This document shows positions 34,767 through 42,594 of a DNA stretch of 64,000 bases, one piece after another. The number at the start of each line of letters is the position of its first letter. Position 1 is the stretch's first letter. The translations under genes and the position numbers were made by a program. The DNA is from Caldifarciminota bacterium UBA1063 (GTDB lineage: Bacteria; Hydrothermota; Hydrothermia; UBA1063). A model generated the notes under the pieces. It saw only the letters and a program-made list of their open reading frames with translations. It was not told where the DNA came from and did not search any database. The stretch covers positions 1 through 64,000 of the forward strand of contig DCDE01000021.1 of the NCBI GenBank assembly GCA_002316275.1, written 5' to 3'.

Positions 34767-35897
34767 ATGGCACATGCATATACACCGGGTTTGAAAGTTA
34801 CGAGGCGAACAGATCTTAGAAAAGAAAGACGTTTACCATTGCCAGGAGAGGTAGTTGTGAAAGAAGGTGACCGTGTTACTGCGGAAACCGTTGTTGCCCG
34901 AACTGAGCTCCCGGGAAATGTACAACCAGTCAATGTGGCTGGCCTCCTGTCCATCCCGCCTCAAGAGGTTAAAAGTGTAATGTTAAAAAACGTAAATGAA
35001 TCTGTGAGAAAGGGCGAGCCAATTGCCGAATCTAAAAGTTTCTTTGGGCTCTTTAAAAATAGCGTAACTTCACCCGTTGACGGAATTATTGAAAGCATTT
35101 CAGACATTACAGGCCAAGTGATTATCCGCGAACCTGCAATTCCAATTACTGTCAACGCATACATTGACGGAGTTGTAGTTGAAGTGATACCCAATGAAGG
35201 AGTTGTTGTGGAAACAGCAGCAAGCTTCGTTCAGGGAATATTCGGAATTGGAGGAGAGACCATTGGGGAAATACTTGTTGTAGCGGACTCACCAGAGCAA
35301 GAACTCACTAAAGAAATGATAAAACCTGAAATGAACGGGAAAATTGTTATAGGAGGTAGTTATGTAACCTCTGATGCTCTTAGAGAGGCGGTAAAATGTA
35401 AAGTGCACGGAATCGTCGTAGGAGCTATTGATGATAAAAACCTGAAAGATTTCCTCGGTTACGACATTGGCGTAGCAATAACTGGTAATGAACAGAAAGG
35501 TATCACCCTTATGGTTACCGAAGGATTTGGGAAGATTCCAATGGCAAAGAGGACCTTTGAGCTTTTCAATGAACTAAATGATAAAAAGGCGTCAATGAAT
35601 GGAGCAACCCAGATTAGAGCCGGTGTGATAAGACCAGAGGTAATTGTTTCATTAAAAGAGAAACCATCAAATGTAGCAGAAGAAAGTGAAGGCGATTTGA
35701 ATCAGGGACTTATAGCTGGAACTATGGTTAGAGTTATCAGGGAACCTTATTTCGGGAAAATTGGAAAGGTAACTGATTTACCACCCGAACTAAAAATTAT
35801 CGAGACCGAGGCTAAGGTCAGGGTTCTGGAAATCGAGTTTGACGATGGAGTAAAAGCTATTGTGCCAAGAGCAAATGTAGAAATAATAGAGGAGTGA
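34767..35897 (+). CDS. Conserved protein with hybrid-barrel and KOW-like domains
   Basis: A 376-residue cytoplasmic protein of unknown function. The N-terminal ~130 residues are barrel-like (LPGEVVVKEGDRVTAETVVA, then ITSPVDG-type turns such as TSPVDGIIESISDITGQV), resembling biotinyl/lipoyl or RnfC-type hybrid barrels. A middle alpha/beta part includes GKIVIGGSYVTSDALREAVK and GIVVGAIDDKNL. The C-terminal ~60 residues look like a KOW/SH3 barrel (MVRVIREPYFGKIGKV, then DGVKAIVPRANVEIIE). AGGAGGT precedes the ATG. It sits between the DUF2723 and aminotransferase genes in one operon. Nucleic-acid or ribosome binding is possible because of the KOW-like end. Confidence 0.7.
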   Translation: MAHAYTPGLKVTRRTDLRKERRLPLPGEVVVKEGDRVTAETVVARTELPGNVQPVNVAGLLSIPPQEVKSVMLKNVNESVRKGEPIAESKSFFGLFKNSVTSPVDGIIESISDITGQVIIREPAIPITVNAYIDGVVVEVIPNEGVVVETAASFVQGIFGIGGETIGEILVVADSPEQELTKEMIKPEMNGKIVIGGSYVTSDALREAVKCKVHGIVVGAIDDKNLKDFLGYDIGVAITGNEQKGITLMVTEGFGKIPMAKRTFELFNELNDKKASMNGATQIRAGVIRPEVIVSLKEKPSNVAEESEGDLNQGLIAGTMVRVIREPYFGKIGKVTDLPPELKIIETEAKVRVLEIEFDDGVKAIVPRANVEIIEE

Positions 35898-35901
35898 AAA
35901 A

Positions 35902-37107
35902 ATGATAAAATCTAACAAAATCCTAACTGCAGAGATCATTGATAGAATTGAAGAATCGGCTTCATTCTCCGTCCTTGGAAAAGCAAAAGAGTTGGAAAGA
36001 AGTGGTGAAAAGATTTTCCATCTTGAGATAGGTGAACCTGATTTCACACCACCTGAAGAATCCATTAACTCTTTAATCGAATCTCTGAAAAGAGGTGAGA
36101 CTCACTATACAGCGGCCCAAGGAATCCCGGAATTACGGAGAGAAATAGTAAAGTACGAAAAACGGTTTCGCCATATTGATATCACACCTGAACAGGTAGT
36201 AATTACACCTGGTGCAAAACCTATGATACTCTTCACACTCCTCTCAGCAGTAAATCCAGGTGAAAAAGTACTATATCCAGACCCGGGATACTTATCATAT
36301 AAAAGCTTAATAAACTTTGTAGGTGCCGTACCTGTTCCATATAAACTTAAAAAGGACAAAAATTTTGAAATAGATTTAGATGATTTAAGGGCAAGAGTTG
36401 ACAATAAAACTACTTGTATCATAATAAATTCACCATCAAACCCGACTGGAATGGTACACTCAAAGGAAGAGTTAAAGGAGATCCTGGCAATTGCCAAAGA
36501 AAACAATATGCTCATTATCTCCGATGAGGTGTACTCCAGAATATACTTTGATGGTCAAAAACATCTTAGTATTACAAATTTAACAGAAGATCGAAGCAAT
36601 ATCATCCTGATAGATGCCTTTTCAAAAACATACGCAATGACGGGATTCAGGCTTGGATACGGCATTCTCCCCGTAGAACTCGTAGGGGCTGTAGTAAAGC
36701 TGATCCAGAACTCATTTTCTTGTGTACCAGAATTTATTCAGCATGCAGGCGTTACAGCCCTTTCTCAAGGAGAAATGTTCATTTCATCAATGGTCAAAGC
36801 CTTTGAAGAGCGAAGAGACAAAGTATATGCTATTTTAAGCCAGATCGACGGCCTAAAAGTATTTAAGCCTGCTGCAGCGTTTTATTTCTTTCCAGAGCTT
36901 CAGATAAATATAGAATCGCGAGAATACGCCGAATATGTTCTAAATAACTATAAAATTGCACTCTTGCCTGGTGAAGCCTTCGGTACATATGGGAGAGGAC
37001 ACATCAGAATTTCCTTCGCTAATTCACTTGAAAATCTTTTAGAGGCTGCGACAAGAATTGGGGATAGTATAGACAAACTAAAAAAAGAAAAAGGCATCAA
37101 AACTTAA
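35902..37107 (+). CDS. Class I/II aminotransferase (aspartate aminotransferase-like)
   Basis: A 401-residue PLP aminotransferase of the aspartate/aromatic group (I-gamma type). Motifs are LEIGEPDFTPPEE, YTAAQGIPELRREI, INSPSNPTGMVHSKEE, ISDEVYSRIYFDG and the PLP lysine in DAFSKTYAMTGFRLGYG. LPGEAFGTYGRGHIRISFA has the substrate-carboxylate arginine. It likely interconverts aspartate and oxaloacetate or glutamate and 2-oxoglutarate, which links to the ferredoxin oxidoreductase and carboxykinase elsewhere in the window. GAGGAG precedes the ATG, five bases after the KOW-like gene. Confidence 0.9.
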   Translation: MIKSNKILTAEIIDRIEESASFSVLGKAKELERSGEKIFHLEIGEPDFTPPEESINSLIESLKRGETHYTAAQGIPELRREIVKYEKRFRHIDITPEQVVITPGAKPMILFTLLSAVNPGEKVLYPDPGYLSYKSLINFVGAVPVPYKLKKDKNFEIDLDDLRARVDNKTTCIIINSPSNPTGMVHSKEELKEILAIAKENNMLIISDEVYSRIYFDGQKHLSITNLTEDRSNIILIDAFSKTYAMTGFRLGYGILPVELVGAVVKLIQNSFSCVPEFIQHAGVTALSQGEMFISSMVKAFEERRDKVYAILSQIDGLKVFKPAAAFYFFPELQINIESREYAEYVLNNYKIALLPGEAFGTYGRGHIRISFANSLENLLEAATRIGDSIDKLKKEKGIKT

Positions 37108-37360
37108 TTAAAAGATATATTACAAACAAAGCAAAAATCACTGAAAAAATATTTAACGAAAAGGCAAAAGAAAAGGAAAGTTCAAAAATCAAAAGATCAA
37201 GGTGTATTTGAGGGATACCAATTCTTACTTCGTTAAAGACTACAGTTTTCGCAGGACTATCAGGAAATACATAAGAAAGTAGTTTCCCTACGATACTCCC
37301 AAAAATAAGACCTAAAACTATAGCCAGAAAAACATTTTTTGTTGTTCTTTGAAGTAGCAT
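37097..37360 (-). CDS. DUF4321 small membrane protein
   Basis: An 87-residue protein with two hydrophobic helices at about residues 9-30 and 60-85. A central segment (VRIGIPQIHLDLLIFELSF) matches the DUF4321 pattern (I-G-x-PP-x-LDL-x-x-F-x-FxF). Function unknown. It lies just downstream of two tRNA genes on the same strand, and its end overlaps the convergent aminotransferase gene by 11 bases. Confidence 0.75.
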   Translation of the reverse strand: MLLQRTTKNVFLAIVLGLIFGSIVGKLLSYVFPDSPAKTVVFNEVRIGIPQIHLDLLIFELSFSFAFSLNIFSVIFALFVIYLLIKF

Positions 37361-37384
37361 ATTTTACCTATTTATCTCTATTTT

Positions 37385-37468
37385 TGCCGGGGGCGGGACT
37401 TGAACCCGCATGGGATTTTGTCCCAGGGGATTTTAAGTCCCCTGCGTCTGCCTTTCCGCCACCCCGGC
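37385..37468 (-). tRNA. tRNA-Leu (UAA)
   Basis: An 84-base class II tRNA. The acceptor arms GCCGGGG and CCCCGGC pair, with discriminator A at 37385. The anticodon stem GGGGA/TCCCC holds loop CTTAAAA, giving anticodon TAA. A short variable arm (TGGGACAAAATCCCA) and the T-loop GTTCAAGTC are present. CCA is not encoded. Confidence 0.95.
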
Positions 37469-37470
37469 GA

Positions 37471-37544
37471 AGGCGACGCCCGGACTCGAACCGGGGAATA
37501 GCGGTTTTGCAAACCGCCGCCTTAGGCCACTTGGCTACGTCGCC
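37471..37544 (-). tRNA. tRNA-Cys (GCA)
   Basis: A 74-base tRNA with acceptor GGCGACG/CGTCGCC and the discriminator T typical of tRNA-Cys. The anticodon stem GCGGT/ACCGC holds loop TTGCAAA (anticodon GCA). The T-arm contains GGTTCGAATCC. CCA is not encoded. It is two bases upstream of tRNA-Leu and shares its transcript. Confidence 0.95.
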
Positions 37545-37553
37545 ACATGTAGA

Positions 37554-37582
37554 ATTATAGTAAGTTAATTGCGAATATTCAA
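37554..37582 (-). promoter_or_regulatory. Promoter of the tRNA-Cys/tRNA-Leu unit
   Basis: Minus-strand -35 TTGAAT (37577-37582), 17 bases and perfect -10 TATAAT (37554-37559). The predicted start is about three bases before the mature tRNA-Cys. Confidence 0.75.
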
Positions 37583-37744
37583 ATATCCGAAGCTTGCATT
37601 TTAAAAATACCATGCGTGTCTTAGGAAGTAATGTTAAAAATATCCTTTCAATTAAAAGTTCTCTTTAGAAAATAAGGCAAAGGAATAAACATTCAATTCT
37701 TTACAGCAATTGCAGGTTTTAATATTTAGATTTGTTCTTAACAT

Positions 37745-37761
37745 GAAAACAGGCTGTTTTC
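37745..37761. promoter_or_regulatory. Eight-base inverted repeat with one-base centre
   Basis: GAAAACAG-G-CTGTTTTC is a perfect inverted repeat in the otherwise empty stretch upstream of the adenylate cyclase gene. It could be an operator, although it lies about 70 bases before the promoter. The rest of 37583-37791 shows nothing I recognise. Confidence 0.25.
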
Positions 37762-37791
37762 TTGAGAGACGTGGGCTTTCTTGAATAACAG

Positions 37792-37848
37792 ATGGTTATA
37801 AAAAATTTAGCAAAAAGTGAAATCGATGAATTGATTAAGCTTTACTAA
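37792..37848 (+). pseudogene. Possible N-terminal fragment of an acetyltransferase gene
   Basis: An 18-codon frame from ATG 37792 reads MVIKNLAKSEIDELIKLY and stops. It resembles the first helix of GNAT acetyltransferases (IRxAxxxDIDEIIxLY). No continuation is visible. It could be a relic or chance, and the promoter of the next gene runs through it. Confidence 0.2.
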
Positions 37849-37859
37849 CAAGTTAAAAT
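37831..37859 (+). promoter_or_regulatory. Predicted leaderless promoter of the adenylate cyclase gene
   Basis: -35 TTGATT (37831-37836), 17 bases and -10 TAAAAT (37854-37859), exactly six bases before ATG 37866. No ribosome site is present. Confidence 0.65.
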
Positions 37860-37865
37860 TCAATC

Positions 37866-40800
37866 ATGAGATGCCCAAAGTGTGGATTTGAAAACCCAGA
37901 GGGGTTTCAGTATTGTGGCCGTTGTGGTTACAAACTTGGCACCGGAAAAAGACGAGAAAGGAAAAGAGTGACAGTTATGTTTGTTGATGTAGCTGGATTT
38001 ACATCCCTCTCAGAAAGAAGGGACAGTGAGGAAGTTGCAGAAATTCTGAATCAATTTTTCTCGAATGTAGAAGAAATAGTTACAAAATATAATGGATTTA
38101 TTGATAAATATATAGGAGACGCTGCTCTATGTCTCTTTGGAGCGAAAGGGCAGTACGAAAATCACGCAGAAAAAGCCATAATGGCTGCCTTAGAAATCAT
38201 AAAATTCCTAAAGTCTGGATCCCTCCCCGTTAAGATTGGTGCGCACATTGGCATTCATTCAGGAGAAATTTTAATTACAGGTATTGGAGTTGATAAGACA
38301 TTAGATTACACTGTGTTGGGAGACACTGTAAACTTGGCACAACGCATCGAATCTCACGCAGGTTTTAACGAAATTCTAACAAGCGAAACAACAAGAAACC
38401 TTGCTGAAAACGCCTTTGAATTTGAGGCACTTGGTGGCATTAAATTTAAGGGGAAAAGCAGCAAAATTCATGTGTACCGGGTGAAGGGATTCTCAGAAGG
38501 ACGTATAGTGAGGTACAAATTCCCATTTGTTGGAAGAAAAAATATCATCCAAAAACTCGAACAAGAGATTAACTCAAATAGGGGTACAAAACTCCTCATT
38601 TTAGAAGGTGAAGCAGGCGTCGGTAAGACGAGGGTTTTACATGAAATCTTTTTAATGTTTAGAACCAGCTACCATATCCTTTACTTCAGAGCTATGCCTT
38701 TTGGTGGAAGTTTGAACATACTAAGAAAGGAAGAAAGAAAAAAATACGAACCTCGAGAACAACCTTACACCGAAAAATGGCTTAGATTTGTGAGTGATAT
38801 TGAAAAAGGCGGCCCGGCAATTCTAATCTTTGATGATATGCAATGGGCAGATTCCCTTTCATTTGAACTTATAAAATTCCTTATAGAGAAGATTGAGATC
38901 CCAGCATGTTTTATAATCTCTACGAGGGACAAGAAAATTGCAGTAAGGCGGCTTGGGAATATAAAATTTAAGACTATCAAGATAACACCTTATACCTATG
39001 ATGAATATAGGGAGTTTTTAACCAAAGCAGGTGTGAACCTTCCTGTAAGTGTTGAAGAAGAAATCTTCATGAAGACCAAGGGGAACCCATTATTTATAGA
39101 TGAAATCATCAAAACCAGAGGGGAAATAATTACAGATAAGATCGAAGCTATCATTGCAGCGGAAGTTGAAAACCTTGAAGAAAATCTTCGAGAAAAGCTT
39201 AAAATGTTGGCAGTCCTCGGTCCATCTTTTGAGATAAGCTCGCTAGAGCTTATAGGCATAAAGATTGATGAGATTAAAGAACTCATAGAGCTTGGATATA
39301 TTGTGAAAGAGGGAGAAAATCTCTCCTTTAAAACCCAACTGCTCCAGGACACTATTTACAACATGTTACCAAAGGATGAAAGGAGCCAAATCCACTCTGA
39401 AATTTACAAAAGCATGAGAAAATCAAGGACTCTTAATGCCCTCTACCATGCCTTCAAGGCTCTGGAATTAGAAGAAATTACAAAGAACTGGAAAGAATTT
39501 TTAGGTTATATTTGTGCTACAGGTAGCATAAGCGACATAAAAATTGCAACAGATTTTATTATTGAGAGTTTCAAAGCTCTAAATAAGAATGTCCCAGATG
39601 AAGTGCTATACCAGAATGCGCGCGCATTAATTTACCTCGGATTTCATGATGAAGCAACATCAATAATTGATCATCTTAACAAAAAACAGGTTGAATATTA
39701 TGAACTCCTGTCTCTTTATTATAGAGTGAAGGACCAACGCAGAAAATCCATAGAGATACTGTATAAAGGTCTTACCAGTGTCAACAAAGACAGGGCTCAA
39801 GAGACAAAATTATATATCATCCTTTCAGAGACCTTACTGGACAGTGGGGAGTTTAGAAAAGGAATTCGCATCCTTAAAAAAATTGAAAAAAATCTGGATA
39901 TACTAAACGAGCAGGAAAAACTTAGATTTATGAATCTTTATCAGACGGCACTAGAAAATGTCGGTGAATATTCAAAGTCCCTCAAATTGTGTGAAAGCCT
40001 TTATAAAAGAAAAATTTTATCACTTAGTGACAGAGCAAATCTCGAGTTCAGTATAGCTGTAGATAAGTTTATGCTTGGCGATCTCGAAGAAGCTGAAAAG
40101 TGGTTTAAAACCTCGATTAACACGTATACTTTTCTTAGAGAGTACTCGTCACTTCCTCTCGTTTTGAACGAATATGCATATCTCCTTTACTCAAAGGGAG
40201 AATACGACGCAGCTTTAGGGAAACTCGAAGATGCCCTCTGGTATGCACGGAAAACTGGCGATCTCGAGGAAATTGCCAAATCTAATGCGTATAAAGGTAT
40301 AATTTATCTGGCCCTTGGAGAAATTGGAAAATCAGAAACTCTCTTCCGTAAAGCGTTAAATGTTATGGACCCTCAAAAAATACATAAGGCTATATATACA
40401 ACGATACTTCACAATTATGCTACGGTATTCCTTTATAAGAGAAAATTTGCGGAAGCAATTACTTATTTTACCCAGGTTATTGAAATGTCTAAGAAAGAAA
40501 GGGATGCTTTTTCCGAAAACCTGAACCTTTACTCCCTCGCTTTAGCGCATTTCCTTTCAGGTAACCTTGAGAAAGCCTTAGAAAACATTAGAAAACCTCT
40601 AAAATACTCCAAAGAGGAGAAACTACCCATTTTGAGATTCAGGGCGTTATCACTTTTATATAAAATTGAGACGTTGCGGGGGAATGAATGTCAAGAAATA
40701 TATCCTGAACTCTTAGAAATAGCAAAAAGCGTAAAAAGGGAGGACCTTATCGCACTTTGCAAATTCTACAAGATGTTAAGTGATCTTAAGCATGGTTTTA

Positions 40801-40919
40801 CCACAACTAAAGAAGTAAAAACAACACTTCAATCAATTAAACCACTTCAAACATATAGCAGTTTCTTGTTAGAAAAATACTCTTTAGACCTGTTCGAAAA
40901 AGCTATTCAATCAGGATAA
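37866..40919 (+). CDS. Zinc-ribbon/class III adenylate cyclase/AAA ATPase/TPR protein
   Basis: A 1017-residue regulatory protein. A short zinc ribbon (C3, C6, C17, C20) precedes a class III nucleotide cyclase domain (~33-205). Metal aspartates are D41 (MFVDVAGFT) and D85 (KYIGDAALCLFG); GDTVNLAQR at 152-160 gives the transition-state Asn and Arg. Thus it looks catalytically complete and likely makes cAMP. Next comes an AAA/STAND-type ATPase module: FVGRKN (~223), P-loop GEAGVGKT (~250) and Walker B LIFDDMQWAD. The last ~450 residues are TPRs (for example NEYAYLLYSKGEYDAALGKL). The layout matches the widespread cyclase-ATPase-TPR family whose inputs are unknown. It overlaps the convergent gene by 17 bases. 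Confidence 0.88.
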   Translation: MRCPKCGFENPEGFQYCGRCGYKLGTGKRRERKRVTVMFVDVAGFTSLSERRDSEEVAEILNQFFSNVEEIVTKYNGFIDKYIGDAALCLFGAKGQYENHAEKAIMAALEIIKFLKSGSLPVKIGAHIGIHSGEILITGIGVDKTLDYTVLGDTVNLAQRIESHAGFNEILTSETTRNLAENAFEFEALGGIKFKGKSSKIHVYRVKGFSEGRIVRYKFPFVGRKNIIQKLEQEINSNRGTKLLILEGEAGVGKTRVLHEIFLMFRTSYHILYFRAMPFGGSLNILRKEERKKYEPREQPYTEKWLRFVSDIEKGGPAILIFDDMQWADSLSFELIKFLIEKIEIPACFIISTRDKKIAVRRLGNIKFKTIKITPYTYDEYREFLTKAGVNLPVSVEEEIFMKTKGNPLFIDEIIKTRGEIITDKIEAIIAAEVENLEENLREKLKMLAVLGPSFEISSLELIGIKIDEIKELIELGYIVKEGENLSFKTQLLQDTIYNMLPKDERSQIHSEIYKSMRKSRTLNALYHAFKALELEEITKNWKEFLGYICATGSISDIKIATDFIIESFKALNKNVPDEVLYQNARALIYLGFHDEATSIIDHLNKKQVEYYELLSLYYRVKDQRRKSIEILYKGLTSVNKDRAQETKLYIILSETLLDSGEFRKGIRILKKIEKNLDILNEQEKLRFMNLYQTALENVGEYSKSLKLCESLYKRKILSLSDRANLEFSIAVDKFMLGDLEEAEKWFKTSINTYTFLREYSSLPLVLNEYAYLLYSKGEYDAALGKLEDALWYARKTGDLEEIAKSNAYKGIIYLALGEIGKSETLFRKALNVMDPQKIHKAIYTTILHNYATVFLYKRKFAEAITYFTQVIEMSKKERDAFSENLNLYSLALAHFLSGNLEKALENIRKPLKYSKEEKLPILRFRALSLLYKIETLRGNECQEIYPELLEIAKSVKREDLIALCKFYKMLSDLKHGFTTTKEVKTTLQSIKPLQTYSSFLLEKYSLDLFEKAIQSG

Positions 40920-41856
40920 CTTTCTTTAAGCCGACCCCACTTTTAGCCTTCAGGAAATAGACGCCACGACCACTAAGCTTACACCTTTTACCCGTAACGT
41001 CGTATATGTCATAATTTTCATCTAATACATATCCCTCTCTCGCTATGATAAGTTCGTCAAAATCCTTATAAGGCCTTTCCGGAAGATCCTCATCTATTTT
41101 GACAACAATAGTCCATAATAAAGAGGTGCCCCTTCCCGTACTGTGATTCGCGAGTATATGAAAATCAGGTGAAGAATCTGCAAAGGAAAATTCCTCTTTA
41201 ACGAGCCCATAAAAATTGAGGTTTTGTCCCAAGCTTTTTGGAGTCCACCATCTATGGAGCTCGGCTTTATGTGTAAGGTCAGTGTATCCATTCCCAAATT
41301 CACCTATTCCTTCATATTCTAAAAGTATATGCCATGCTTGTACATATACACCACCGGGTGATTGGACCTCTTCGATACCAATAACTCTTCCATAAGCATC
41401 CACTATGGTCACTGTATCCATTAGGAAATCTCTATCAATGTCTAAAATAAATACATTCCCGAGACCGCCGGGCATCCACTCATATCCTGGAGTCAGATTT
41501 ATAGTATCGGGAATAATTATGCCCGTAATGATAGGGAGATTGTTACCAAAGGCCGGGAATATGGGGCCTAAAATTTGTGTCTGGGAAGGCGAGGACGTAT
41601 CCTCCTGAAAATAAAGGAGGGTTTCACTCACAGGAAATATCGACGAGGACCTCGAGTAGTTAACAATTGACTGATAAGGAACAACATCAATAATCGAAAT
41701 ATTAGTAACCGCAGTGTCTCCCCAGTCTAAGTAAGGTGTTTTGATCGTATCTCGCCCTTGATACTGAAAATCTATAATCTCATCAAGTCCCCAGTAGGAA
41801 AGGCCTCCTGCGCTTACAGTTGATACACACAACGCAAATACTAAAATTTTCTTCAT
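40903..41856 (-). CDS. Exported protein with C-terminal sorting domain
   Basis: A 317-residue exported protein of unknown function. The signal peptide is MKKILVFALCVSTVSAGG. The body is acidic and beta-rich (VFILDIDRDFLMDTVTIVDA suggests an FG-GAP-like or Asp-rich strand). The end (YDIYDVTGKRCKLSGRGVYF, then LKKVILIE) matches a Por/T9SS-type sorting domain. The frame is open 27 residues further upstream, but ATG 41856 has AAAGGAGGTG right before it and begins a normal signal peptide. Confidence 0.72.
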   Translation of the reverse strand: MKKILVFALCVSTVSAGGLSYWGLDEIIDFQYQGRDTIKTPYLDWGDTAVTNISIIDVVPYQSIVNYSRSSSIFPVSETLLYFQEDTSSPSQTQILGPIFPAFGNNLPIITGIIIPDTINLTPGYEWMPGGLGNVFILDIDRDFLMDTVTIVDAYGRVIGIEEVQSPGGVYVQAWHILLEYEGIGEFGNGYTDLTHKAELHRWWTPKSLGQNLNFYGLVKEEFSFADSSPDFHILANHSTGRGTSLLWTIVVKIDEDLPERPYKDFDELIIAREGYVLDENYDIYDVTGKRCKLSGRGVYFLKAKSGVGLKKVILIE

Positions 41857-41873
41857 TTTCACCTCCTTTGAGA

Positions 41874-41902
41874 ATTTTATAACAAAAATTGCGTTTTGTA
41901 AA
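41874..41902 (-). promoter_or_regulatory. Promoter of the second sorting-domain protein
   Basis: Minus-strand -35 TTTACA (41897-41902), 17 bases and -10 TAAAAT (41874-41879), leading to a short leader with the AGGAGGTG ribosome site. Confidence 0.6.
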
Positions 41903-41995
41903 GAATTGCAAAAGAAATTAATCAGATTCTCCTTCAAAGAGGTAATCGCATCGCTTCAAGGCACCACTAAACGAGACCTTTTATCAATAAATCCT

Positions 41996-42024
41996 TTGAA
42001 TGTTCTCCGACCCTATTTTAGTAT
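41996..42024 (+). promoter_or_regulatory. Predicted leaderless promoter of the lipoprotein gene
   Basis: -35 TTGAAT (41996-42001), 17 bases and -10 TAGTAT (42019-42024), exactly six bases before the GTG start at 42031. Confidence 0.55.
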
Positions 42025-42030
42025 TACAAA

Positions 42031-42558
42031 GTGCTAAAAAAGTTAACTCTATTTTTCTTATCCATATTCATTTTGTGCATTGCATGTGCTCCTCGAAAAT
42101 ATAAGGGCGTTGAAGAAATAAACATTGAAGAGGTAAGACAAAACCTAAGGGATATCTATTTTAATCTTTCTTCAGCTACGACAAGGGGAGAATTTTTATA
42201 CTCCTCACAAAACTTTGAGGTAAGAGGTAGCTTTGTGCTCTCCAAAAATGATAATAACTGGCACCTAATCCTGCAAAACCCCCTGAAGCCTTACATCTTT
42301 ACCGTTAATGAAGATACTTTCCCTGTATGTGATTTCATTGAAAACCACGGGGATCTTCCTTTTGAGTATAGAACCGAGGGGAATAATATTATAGGGAATT
42401 TCGAAGGCACTCCCTTCCTCATCGAAATCCGAAATTCTCTACCTTATTTGATAACTTCAGAGAAGGCACAGATAGCTTTAGTTTACAAAGGAAAAAATAT
42501 CTCTCAATTGAAAATTTCCGGAACCGATTTCTCCCTCATAATGAAATTCATAAAATAG
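42031..42558 (+). CDS. Putative outer-membrane lipoprotein, LolB/DUF4292-like
   Basis: A 175-residue lipoprotein. The N terminus is a signal with a CIAC lipobox (Cys at residue 19). The remaining ~155 residues form an antiparallel sheet pattern (GEFLYSSQNFEVRGSFVLS, NWHLILQNPLKPYIFTV) like the half-barrel of LolA/LolB or DUF4292 proteins that handle lipids or lipoproteins. That similarity is structural intuition, not a motif match. The start is GTG, placed by the promoter. It is followed 36 bases later by topA, which has its own promoter. Confidence 0.6.
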   Translation: MLKKLTLFFLSIFILCIACAPRKYKGVEEINIEEVRQNLRDIYFNLSSATTRGEFLYSSQNFEVRGSFVLSKNDNNWHLILQNPLKPYIFTVNEDTFPVCDFIENHGDLPFEYRTEGNNIIGNFEGTPFLIEIRNSLPYLITSEKAQIALVYKGKNISQLKISGTDFSLIMKFIK

Positions 42559-42587
42559 TTTTCAAAACACCCTTGGTAATATAAAAT
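42559..42587 (+). promoter_or_regulatory. Possible near-leaderless promoter of topA
   Basis: -35 TTTTCA (42559-42564), 17 bases and -10 TAAAAT (42582-42587), seven bases before ATG 42595. No ribosome site precedes the ATG. The -35 is weak. Confidence 0.4.
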
Positions 42588-42594
42588 TTATTCC

